This document shows positions 23,068 through 35,000 of a stretch of DNA of 64,000 nucleotides, piece by piece. The DNA comes from Fulvia fulva. Lineage: Eukaryota; Ascomycota; Dothideomycetes; Mycosphaerellales; Mycosphaerellaceae. Positions within the stretch are counted from its first letter, which is position 1; every line of letters begins with the position of its first letter. The stretch lies in assembly GCF_020509005.1 (NCBI RefSeq), contig NC_063014.1, forward strand, positions 5,518,001 through 5,582,000. Direction: 5' to 3'. The position numbers and the translations under genes are program-made. The notes under the pieces are model-generated. The model worked only from the letters and a program-made list of their open reading frames with translations, searched no databases and had not been told where the DNA came from.

Positions 23068-26000
23068 CTCCTACTCATCTCGTATACGAGGTTACAGTCT
23101 GCTCACTTCCTATTAATAGTACTTAGACCTTTTTATAATAGGTTTAGCTAGCTTACAAACCTCTAGAAGTGTAGACTAGTCTTTGGTTTTATAAACCCGT
23201 CTATAACTATCTTAGAGGTTAGGATGTACTTAATAGCAATAAGCCTCCTCTACCAAAGTTTCCTAATAGCGTTATAGGCAATGTCAATGTGCTTCGACTT
23301 GTTATAAACATGTACATCTTTTACTAGGGTGAGGGCAGCTTAATTGTCACCTCTTAATTGGACTGGTCTTAAATTTGATACAGTCTCCTAGTTTCTAGTG
23401 ATTCTTGGTTAATAGGAACAAACTCCTACTAACTCTAGACAATCCATTTCTCTTAGTAGTGAAGCTAGGAATTGGGACTGCTTCGTATATACATTTATAG
23501 CTATATATCCAGCCTCTATTATAGATGTTGCTATAGACTTTTGCTTCTTGCTTATCTAAGAAACTAGTGCCCTATAGAGGAAGAAGACATACCTAAGGAT
23601 TGAGACTCTGTCTGCTTTGTCTATTACATAATCAGAATTATAGTATCTAATAAGGTGTCCTTTTCTAGACTTTAAGAACTGAAGTCCTAGATCAGGGTAT
23701 GATCTTAGGTACCTAGTGATCTTCTTCAAAGCCTTTATATAGTAGGTGGATAGGTCACTCACAGATAAGCTCATCCTTTCTAGGGCAAAAGCAATGTCTA
23801 GCCTTATAGTTGTTACTAGCTATATCTAAGTACTATTGATACTCTAGTACTCCGCCTTGTCACACCTCTTATCTATATAGCTTGAAGGTTTGAGGGCCTC
23901 ATAGCTGTCTATAGGTGAGTATGTAGGTGCTGCCTTCTTATAGTTCATTCCTATCTTAGCTAGGCTGTCCCTAACAAAGTGTCCTTAGTCAAGTTTTAGG
24001 ATTCCTCTCTTCCTGTCCCTTATGACTCTTATACTAATGATCTTTTCAGGTTCACCTAGATCTTTGATCTTGAAGATCTTGCCAAGTTCTCTTTTGAACT
24101 AGAGAACATCTATCAACTTTAGTGTAGCAATTAGAATGTCATCTACATATATAAGGATTATGATCTCCCTCTTCTTATAGATAAGTAGGCATAGATCCAC
24201 TTCTGACTATATGAATCCAATCTCTCTAAGCTTTGACATATAGAGTTGATTCTAATTTCTAGCTACTTGCTTAAGTCTATATAAGCTTTTAAGGATTTTG
24301 AACACTATGTTTAGTAGAAGCTCAACTCCTAGTAGTAGTAACATAAAGATGTCTTTATAGAGGGTGCTTTCTGTGAATGCATTGTTCACATCCACTTGGT
24401 GAAGATGAAGATCCTTCTTATATATAATAGCTATAAACACCCTAAGGGTGTCCTGTCTTACTGTAGGTGTAAATATCTCTATAAAGTCAACACTAAACTT
24501 CTGTAAGAAGCCCCTTATAACTAGTCTAGCCTTGAACTTTTTAATAGCTCCACTAATGCTTCTCTTAATATCAAAGACCTATCTTGATATAACCAGATTT
24601 GCTCCTTTTGGTAGAACAGAATTTTCCTAGGTGTTATTACTCTATAGAGCATCTAGTTCCTTTTGGATTGCTTCCTTCTAAAGATGTCCCCATTTCTTGT
24701 TATTTATAGCATCCTTATAGGATTTTGGAATTAGGACCTCTTACTTATATATAATAGCTTCTATAGTTACTATAAAGGCCATTTCCTCAACTTCTTCTAG
24801 GAATTTGCTATCCTATAGTATTGAACTGTCTACTGATTGTATAGCTATAAAGAAAGCTTAGTAAAAAGCAGCAAGGTTCTCTAAGAGGTCCATTGCTTCT
24901 CCTACTTTAGTGGTTAGTTTAGGCTTAGGGACTATAGATTTTAGGGCTTTCTGTTTTATATCATAGCCCTTAACATCATAGTCAGCCTTTCTCTTTCTAA
25001 GGGATGAATTAGGGACCGTCACTTATAACCTAGTAACGTCTATTTCCTAGGGATCTAGGGAGCTTCTCTTAATTAGCTGATCGATTTTCTGAAATTCCCC
25101 TACATTCTCTAGAGGTTAGGGAAGTTATATAAACAGCTTTCTCGGCTAAGCGACTTTAGGGCTCTTAATTAGCTGATCTATTTCGGGGGTACTTTAATAG
25201 ACGCCTAAATAGTAGGTCGATTGTCCTAAGGATACGTTCTTCCTCGGCCTTCCTAAGGGCTTCCTAGCTAGTACACTACTTAGTAGATTTAATGTTAGAA
25301 CATTAAGACCTATATCACCTCTAGGCTAGTCCTTAAAGAAGTCTATATATATATGTTGTTTAACAGCTCTTATGTCTAGTTCCTAAAAGAGCTAGGCTTT
25401 AGCTATATTTTTAATATACCTAATAAACACTACTTCTTTACCCCTATTTATCAGCTTGTTACTTCTTACCTATTAAGGTTAGGATCTTATGTCTATATAG
25501 ATAATAGCTTTGCATCCGTAAACTTTCAAATAGTTGATAGTCGGTTTGATACTATCAAAAGCCTTATCTAGTGAAACCTTGAACCGATCGTAATCTAGGC
25601 TATTTAGCAGTTTGTTCCTTATATAAGTTTAGGCCTCTAGTACTTTAGGCCAAAATTCAACCGGCATTTTAGCCTCTTTAAGCATTACCCTTATAGAGTC
25701 CTCTAAGGTTTGTATTGACCTCTTAACTAGTCCATTCTATAGAGAGTTATATGCCTTAGTCGGCTCGAGCCTAATCCCTAAATCCTTCTCCTACTACTTC
25801 ACTAATACAATAAGTTCTTTTGTATTGTTAAGACTTACTGCTTTTAGCTATACTAATGATTTCCTCTCTACTTTGATCTTCTAGTTCTAGAGAGCAACTG
25901 GAGCATCTTCTCTTTTCCTAAGAGGAAAGGTCCACTTCTTCCTAGAGAAGTTGTTAACAATCTTAAGCTAGTATTTGAATCCTAGTCTTGAGATTAGTAG

Positions 26001-27218
26001 TAGGCTACATATGTTAATAGATATAAGGGCAAGTCTTTTAGGTCTTCTCTCTATAACTTTGCCTTTGTACTTCTTTATCTTTGCTATTGAACATACTCTA
26101 TACTAGTGAAAGCTATCCTTAGGGATAGGAATAGATTCTTTTAAGTCTATTACCTTGTAAAGATTCTAGAGCAAATTCTTCCTAAAGTGTACAAATCTTC
26201 TATACTAAAGCTCCTACTGCTTTAGGTCGGTCTCTAATTAAGCAGTCACAAAGGCATTCTCTATTAGTAGTGCACATAATGAGTAATGTGCCCGTTCTTA
26301 TAGGAGAGGAGAAATCTTATTGATGAATAGAACCCCCCTAAGGAGCTTTGTCTAGACAATAGTCTTACTAGAGGGGGAAATAAGAGAAAATAATAGAGGT
26401 TGCACACTAAACTACTTACTAAACTAGTTCTATAAAACCAGGTTTACTCCTAGCTTAGGTATAAGTAGGACATCTTCTAAAACAACTTTTCTACTAGCTC
26501 TCCTACTCATCTCTACATTCCTAATATAAGTGGCTAATAAAAACCCACCTCCTACTTTAATCCATTTCTTCCTTATTAAGGGAGTTATAGATCTAAAGAG
26601 GCAGCTTTAGTCAGTTATATAGGATAAAGTATAGGAGTTAAGTAACTACTCTAACGAGGGGAACTTGCCTTAGATTTCTATAGTTAAGTGAGCCACTTCA
26701 TCATACTCATTATTATTAGACATTGTCTCTAGGGATGAGCTACATAAGTCATATAACTCTTAGGCGGAAAAACCTTTTCTAGTCTTCTTTACTTTAGAGG
26801 TATAAGACTAGGCCTAGTTCTTCTAGAGTGACAGTATGTTAGAGCTAAGTTTCTTCACTATTTTCTTAAGTTCTTCTATAGAGGACTTCTCTCTTAGTGT
26901 CCTCCTTGAAGTGGGTAGTAGAGTTCTCTTCTTCTTAATATATATTATATTCTAGGAAGATAGTAGTTAGGAATGAGATCTAAGGACCTTTCTTGCCTTA
27001 GGTAGACTAGGGCAGTCCTTAATCAGATGATCCTTCTTATAGAGAAGGTAGGAGAGTAGTCTTACTAGACCTAAGGGCTTGACCTAGGTAGCTACTATAC
27101 TATACTTAGCCTTAGAGGGATCTAACCTAGCTTCTTAAGCTTTAAGGATCTTTAAGGTCCTTTTATAATCTATCTTTAGCTAAGCTATAATAGTATCCCT
27201 AGCTATATAGTAGTTAGG

Positions 27219-30200
27219 CCTCTCGAAACGAGGCTATACGGTGGTACTAGATAAGTAGGAAAGCGCGGTTAAGACTTGTTACCTTATCTCGTAGCTAGCT
27301 TACTAAATACGATTCCTTCCTTATAGCCGGATAGCGAGATATAGGCTTAGGAGACATAGCAGGTTAGCACGGAAATAGACCTTACGGATAACGAATAATA
27401 CTATACGACGACATTACTATCGTATAGTACAACGTAAACAAAAGTAGGGACAAGGTCTAGCGCCACTTTCTATAAGAGCTAGACCCGCTACGGCACTACG
27501 TTATCGCGGTATAGGAACTATAGGTCAACCCCTACGAAGGACTCCTAGCCACTTATAATGACTAGAGATACTACACCGTAATCGCGGGCTAACGAGGCGT
27601 CATCCCGAGGACATATATATACGTAAGCAAGACTATAGACCTTGAGTCGTAGAAGGTTATACTACCGTAGTAGGGCAACCTAGGAGACATAACATCAATC
27701 TAGATCGACACGACACAAGGCCCTATCTCGATCTATAACATTTATAACCCGCTACCGCGGGGTCGGACGAGTAGGGAACTAGGAACCCTCGCCTACCTAG
27801 AGCGGACCCTAAGCTAAGATATAAAGCAAGTACTCCTCGGCGACTTTAACCTCTACTACCTATAGTAGAGACTCGACTTCACTCCCCTATATACGTTTCT
27901 AGAGGGAAAGCTACTAGATATAACCGTACGCTACGGAATAGCCTTAGTAATACTAAAGGGAATAGAAACGTAGAAGGCCCGTATAAGTATAAGTATAATC
28001 GATCTATACTTTCTATTACGAGAACTTAAAGAGAGACTAGTCTAATACCGACCGAACTACGCGCTAGTAGCCTCCTTAGACTATATCCCTATCTAAACGA
28101 CGCTAGGAGTGAAGGCAATAGAGGAGCTAGTAAGCGAACTACGCCGTAACTAGAAGAAGGCACGCTAGGACGACATAAGAGGCTTCCTAATAGCGAACCT
28201 ACTATAGTATAGAGAACTCGAGACGACAGCTTAGCTAGATCAAGTAGCGGAACAGATTACCTCGGTTATATAGTAAGTAGCGGAACAATATACGCCGTTA
28301 CTCCGGCCCTTAACGTAGTAGAAGGCCTTCTAGACCCCTAAATGCTCTACGAAGGTAAGGGAGGCTAGAAGGGCAAGGCGATAGTAGACGAAGGAGCACA
28401 CCTAAGAGACGTAGGAGCAATACTGTCGCGCGACACAAGAGAAGAAGGTATAGATAAGACGCGATAAGCTATAGGACTAGAGAGCGACGATCGGGCTCGT
28501 TATAGAAAACCCGGAATAGATATAGAGACTTACTAAATAGGTACGACTACCTAAAGAGTAACAAACCCCCTACTTCCCCCTAATCGTAGACCGCGAAGGG
28601 ATTGCCTAGGCTACGCCCCGGGGCAAGGCAAAAGCATTAGCCGACCATTTCTTTTCGACGTAAGTAGAGGCAGACCTTACGGACATCGACCCGAGCATAT
28701 ACCCGGAACCCCTAGACATAGATTGGGCGGTTAGCTCTAACATAGTAATAGGAGTCATAAGTAAGCTAAAAGGACGGAAAGCCCTAGGCCTAGACAGGAT
28801 ACTAAATATACTGCTAAAAGAGTATAGAGAAGAGATCGCGCCGAGCCTAGTAAACCTGTTTACCGCGTACCTACGGCTAGGGTATCACCCGAAGCCGTAT
28901 AGAGAGTCTATAACAGTAGTGCTACGTAAGCTATAGAAGGAGGACTATACTTAGCCCAAGTCGTATAGACTAATCGTACTTCTAAACACGATAGGGAAGG
29001 TCCTAGAAAAGATAGTAGCCTAGAGACTTACGTAGCTAGCCGAGGACAACTACGTACTCCTAGTAACACAGATAGGGGGAAGAAGCTAGCGATCGATACT
29101 AATAGTAATAGAGCTAATTACGGAGCAAATTCAGACCCTCTAGCACTACGGTAGGAACCGAGCGGCGTCCTTACTATCCCTCGACATCGTAGGAGCCTTC
29201 GACAACGTCTTACACTAAAGGCTAATATATATCCTATAGCAGAAAGGCATCCCCTAGTAGGTAACGACGTTCGTCTACTCCTTTCTCTAGGAACGGACGA
29301 CATACCTAGTCCTAGGAAGGTACACGTCCGACCCGGTAAAGGTAGAGACTAGAATACCTTAGGGATCTACTCTCTCCCCTATCCTATTTCTAATATTTAT
29401 GTCTGATCTAATCCCCCTACTCACCTCTCCGTAAACCTTAGTATCGGGGTTCGTAGACGACATAAACATCCTAGCCTAGTCAGACTCGACAGAAGAGAAC
29501 TGTCGCCTCCTCGAAGATAGGTATAAGAAATGCGAGGAGTGGGCAAAGAAGTATAGTGCCTAGTTCGCCCCTAAAAAGTACTAACTTATACACTTTAGTA
29601 AAGCGAGAACACACTATAATATAAAGGCGGCGGTAAGAATCTAAGGCTACGAGACAAAGCTATTAGCGGAGCTACGAGTACTAGGGATCTGGCTCGACCC
29701 GAAGCTAAGCTAGAATATATAGGTTAAGAAAGCCTAGAGTCGAGTACAAGTCAACGAAGCCTCGATAAAGAGACTTACGGCATCTATATAGGGAGTAACA
29801 TCCGATAAGGCAAGAGTAATATATAAGGCGATCGTCAGACTAGCTATGCTATACGGGGCACAGATTTAGGGAATAGGAGGCGTAGGCAAGCCGATCCCGA
29901 AACGGATAGAGTAACCCCTAAACAGGACATAGGTAGGTAACCTACGTAGGGTACTAGGCGTATACAAGACAACGTTAACAAGTACGGTAGAAATGGAGAC
30001 AGAAACACTACTAATCGGCTAGTATATCCGGGGAATAAGAATTTAATACGCGGCAAGGACGACAGGTTACCTAGTATAAACTACGATCTAGGAGGCAAAG
30101 AATAAGATAGAAAGCCACTACCGGAGAGGGGCCGGACATAGGACAAGCCAAAAAGAGGATGACCTTACTACCTTTACGGCTATATAGATAAGCACCGAAT

Positions 30201-30936
30201 GGCTAGCACGAAAAGAGGAGGAGCGTAGGACTCGCTAGGCCGGCGGGAGCAAGGCTAAGACCTAAAGCCTAGCGGAATAGATAGCGAGCTACCTATAGGA
30301 GCAGGACTAGAAAAGGAAGCCCCCTAAGACAATAGGCCCGATAGCGCTCCGAGCCTTCTAGAGACATAATTACTAGCTATATAGGGACCTAACAAGGGCC
30401 GAGGCAAGCATAGCGATCCAAATCAGGTCCGAACACATTAGGTTAAGGGCCTACCTGTTTAGAAGACGCGTACTAGACATCTATAGCCTAGCCTACTAGT
30501 ATAGCTACCTATCGCAAAACCTAGAACATATACTACTACGATGCCCGTAGTAGGCGAGAGGCAGGGGAAATTGGAGGCACTAAGCGGGAAGGAGAGACTA
30601 TAAGTCAATCATTAGGGACAAAGGCAACATTCGCCGAATCTCTCGGTAGATACTATAGTAGGGATACCTCTAGTAGTTTAGCCTCGCTAGCGAGACGGAG
30701 GAGTGGATAGACAAGAGGCGGAAGCTAGGGGGTGGCAGATAGGGTAGTTATTAGGGCAGGCCTATGACACTAGCGTACCCCTAACAAGGGAAAATTAAGA
30801 CAACAACTAGGAGGAAAAGACAGGCGGGAAGGAGGAGGGGTTTTCACTAATACGCTTTCCCCTCTATATATACGAAAACAAGATAGTATAGCTGTATAGG
30901 CCAAAGGGCACTACAACAGCTTAATGAAATATCTAT
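27219..30936 (+). mobile_element. LINE3: RIPed non-LTR retrotransposon inside copia-2
   Basis: A 3.7-kb insertion with 16-bp target duplications CTATATAGTAGTTAGG at 27203-27218 and 30937-30952. Translation through stops gives an endonuclease start (YNVNKSRDKVQRHFLQELDP near 27425-27485), a reverse transcriptase NKAPG-like block near 28770, SLDIVGAFDNV near 29175-29210, SGFVDDINILA near 29445-29475 and a C-terminal CPCG-like region near 30500. ORF1 is absent or reduced to the first ~200 bp, so the copy is probably 5'-truncated. It belongs to the same clade as LINE2 at 43086 but is heavily RIPed. The tail is ATCTATCTATATA. Confidence 0.85.
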
Positions 30937-31864
30937 CTATATAGTAGTTAGGTAGCAGTGAGCTTAAGAGCTAGGTCATCCTTACATTAGCTTTCCTATA
31001 ATACTGACCCTCTAGGTCAATATTAGCAATCCTTTTTCTAAGAGGCTCTAGGTGTGTCTATGTAGATCTAATAGTGAACTCTTTACTTATCTTAAAGGTC
31101 ATAAATTGCTTTATAAGCTTATATATATAGGTTAGTAGCACCTAGCTATACTTGTTCTAGAGATATACCTACTTCTTAGTAGCTCTTCTAGATTCATATA
31201 AGCCCTTAAGCTCAAATTTATCTTCTTCTATAATCCTACTAAGGATACTGAAGTTGTACACTATATTGTGTCTTATCTATATTAGCGTATTAAGGATCTC
31301 TTTAGTTGTAGCCTCTTCTTAGAGTTTCAGAGTCTTGCCCTTGATGTTATTAAGAGACACTTCTATTAGGTCATCAATTATAAAGAATGCTAATTAGCTC
31401 TCTATCTTATATCTCTAAAGGTTGAACTATCTCTTCTAATTGTCCCTCCTAAGAATTAGGATTTTGCCTCCCTTCTCCTCTATCTTCTCTTAGTATAGAT
31501 CTATAGTAAATTGGGTGTAATGAAACAAGGTGTGTATGTTCTAAAGTAGTGGCTTAGATCCTGCTAAGGCTTCTAGTATAGAATAGGAAAGTTCGTAGGT
31601 ATAGATACTAAGGCCTACTTAGTAAAGTAAAGAAGGAGCGGTATAAGGTCTCGGGGCTAGGACATAGGTCTGTCTCTCCTAGTAGAGCTTCAAATGACTT
31701 ACTTGAAGTCCTTCTTAATAGTATCTCGATATAGTTCTACCTATAGAGTATCTTTAAGGTATTGGCTTTAAGTAAGCCGTATAGAGTCCTTGTCTAGGTT
31801 ACCTATTACTTAGTATCGAACTAAGCTCCTTAATAGGATAGACGGGGTAGACTTCTGATTCCTA

Positions 31865-32048
31865 TGTAAGGGCGCGCGTACCATAGGGTCCGAATGAGAT
31901 AGTTGTTGTTCTACGAAGCTACGAAAGAGGAGCGCGAGGCGCGGCGAAGTTATAAAGTAAAGCCAAGCCGCGCTAACCCGATGCAGAAGGTCCGCGGTTC
32001 AGCCGGGCCGACGCAGCTACAGTGAGGGGTCGCGGGCTGCCCGTGACA
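31865..32048 (-). repeat. Gypsy1 3' LTR (184 bp)
   Basis: TGTCACGGGCAGCCC... to ...CGCGCCCTTACA on the minus strand. It encodes the last ~25 residues of pol, whose stop is at 31973-31975, about 19 nt upstream of a TATAAC box (T at 31954). Confidence 0.95.
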
Positions 32049-35000
32049 GTACCCCCCCTCCCAAAACACGCCTCAGTCCTCTGAGCGTTATTCACCTTGT
32101 GAGGCCACTTGCCTGTCGAGCTCCATAATCGCGCGAACGCCGAATCATCCTCTAGTGCCCTGTCGTCATCCGATAACATCGCATTCGCTCTATCAAGACT
32201 ATCCTCGACCGGCTTCCTTCGAGAAACATGTTGCCTAGTTAGCTGGCTTGCCCCAGATCTAAGTCTGTCTTCGGCTCGCACTCGCGTATGATCCTTATGA
32301 CCAAAGTTGGGTATCATTGCAGGCTCTGTAGGCTCCACTCGAGTATCGAATATGTGCGGAGCAGATTCTATTAGAGGCAAGGCTCGAGGCGACTCATTCG
32401 TGACGGTGTCTTTCGGAATGACCCTGATCGAGTTGAGCCCGAGTATCTCAGTGGCTGGTAGGGACCAGTCAGATGGAGCTGCGAAGCCTACAGGCGTAGA
32501 CAACTCCGGCCGGTTATGGTGAAAGTCTGCAACAGCGGCGGCTGCGTGTTCAAGCATGTCCTCTGCAGGTTGCCAGGTCTCACCATCCTCTTCGTTCTGA
32601 TATCCAGCCCATTTCACCTTGTACCATGTATCTACTTTGCGCTTGTGCCCCTTCTTCACCTTGCCTGCCCGCTTACGGGTGTACATGTCAAGGATCTTTT
32701 CCACCTCGTACATGTGCGTAGGTGCTGCCACTACATCGGCTGCTGCATCAGCCTCGGTGGTGTCAGGTTCGATAGTTATCGGTGGTGGCGGCGCCAGATG
32801 CTGCCCTTCAAGTGGTGGGAAATCGGGGTGGTCGGCTCGTTGTAGTAGTGAGGTGTGGAAGCAGTTATCAAGTCCTACTAGAGCGTCTGATAGTTTCAGT
32901 CGATAAGAGAGTCTGGCCGGCATAACTTCCGTGATCTGGTAAGGGCCGGCATATCTCCTGTCCAGCTTCTTAGATGGTCGAGTCGTGCGGATGTTCTTGG
33001 TGCTAAGATACACCCAATCACCCACCTTGTAGTCTGGAGGAATGCTTCGGTGGCGGTTTGCTGCCTCTGCTTGGAGAGCTTGTGACATTCGCATATTCTC
33101 TTGAAGGTGTTTGTGAAGCTCGCAAATTCGACGCACAAAGGTTTCTGCTGATCGCGCGTCCAGTCGCTGGAGAGTGGTCAGTCCTCCCTCCTTTCCAGCG
33201 TTCAGGTCAACTCGCTCTATGAACTCAGGGTTGTATCCTAAGGTGGCGTAGAACGGCGACACACCAGTAGTCTCAGACAGGTGATTGTTGATCGCGAACT
33301 GAGCAAGGCACAGCCATTCTGCCCAGTCATCCTGTGCCTCGTTGGTGAACATGCGGAGATACTGTTCCATCGCCTGGTTAGTGCGTTCTGACTGTCCATC
33401 AGTTTCTGGGTGATACGAAGAACTCAGCTTGCGATTTGTGCGGAGCATCTTGCAGAGTTTCTTCCAGAAGGTAGCAACCCACTGCTTGCCACGGTCTGAT
33501 GTAATGGTGTCAGGAAACCCGCGCCGACAGAACACATGTTTGAGGAAAAGCCTTGCCGTATTCTGTGCTGTCATTGCGCCAATAGGGATCAGCTCGACTT
33601 CCTTAGTGAGCCTGTCAGTGACGGTCATAATGTTGTTGTAGACCATGCCGTCAAGAGTGCTGTCTGGGAGTCCGACAACGAAGTCGACTGCAATGTGTTT
33701 CCAAGGCCGATCTGGAACAGGAAGTGGCTGTAGTAATCCTAGTGGCTGGGAGTGCAGAGATTTTGTTGTACGGCAGGTGCGGCAATTCGCGGTGTATCTG
33801 CGCACGGATCTCGCTAATCCAGGCCAGTAGAATTCACGTGCTACGAGTTCATAAGTGCGAGCTCGTCCTGGATGGCCTGCTGCTGGAGCGTCATGGTTTA
33901 TCTTGATTATCCTGGTCTGTAAAGCTTGGTCATTTGGTACCCATAAGCTCCAGCCGTCGTATTGGTTTCGAACATATAGCAGGTCGCCATCCACTTTGCA
34001 GTGTGCTGGGTGAATCTTCGCTCTCTGTAGCAGTGTAGGAGTGCGGTCTTTCTGCAGGTCCTTAATCGCGGTCTTGAGCTCGTTATCGGTTACGTACGCC
34101 GTCGACATTCGATACTCGAGTTCGGCTTCCCGCTGACTTTCACGCGTCGCCGGTTGTTCAGTAGGCGCATCTCGTTCTGTAGGCATAAACTCTTCAGCTT
34201 CAGGGTTTAGCGGTACTGGTTCCTCTTCTTCCGGCGCATCTTCTACTGTTGCCTGTAGTGAGGCGATCTTAAGGAATCGCTTAGGAGGCAGCAATGTCTG
34301 ATGCTGATGCTGGTTCCGAGGGTCGTCCACCCCCTGCGGAAGGTCCTGGCTGCGTCTCGTCAGGCTGTCTGGCTTTGTACCTTGAAGTCCTGGACGGTAT
34401 ATTATCTTGAAGTTGAACTGTGACAAGAACTCAGCCCAACGCGCTTGTCGCCGATTTAGCTGCTTTGTCGTCATGAAGTATTCCAGGTTCTTGTGGTCGG
34501 TGTAAATCTTGACTGGCTGTGAGTCCTCATCATCTGCCTCGCAGGCGAGCTCGGGTCTCCATTCCTCAAAAGCCTTGATGATGGCTAACAGTTCCTTATC
34601 ATAGATTTCATAATTGCACTCCTGTGGACTCAACTTCTTCGAGTAGAAGGCCACAGGATGTAGCACACCATTCTCGTCATACTGCGAAAGCACGCCGGCG
34701 TTCACAAAATCTGAAGAATCTGTCTCTATTACTGTTTCCCTGCCTGGCACGTAATGTGCGAGCATGCCGGCTTTGCTGAACGCAGCTTTCAAATTGTCAA
34801 AGGCTCGTTGGCAATCTAGTGACCATTGAATCCTTCTGTTCTTGTGATTGCTTGGTCCGTCCGACTTGGTCAGGTTTGTGAGAGGAGCAGCTATGCGCGA
34901 AAATGCTTCGATGAATCGCCTGTAGAAGTTGGCAAATCCAAGGAAGGCCTGGACATCCTTCAGGTTCTCAGGAGCTTCCCATGTCTGAATACATTCGAGT

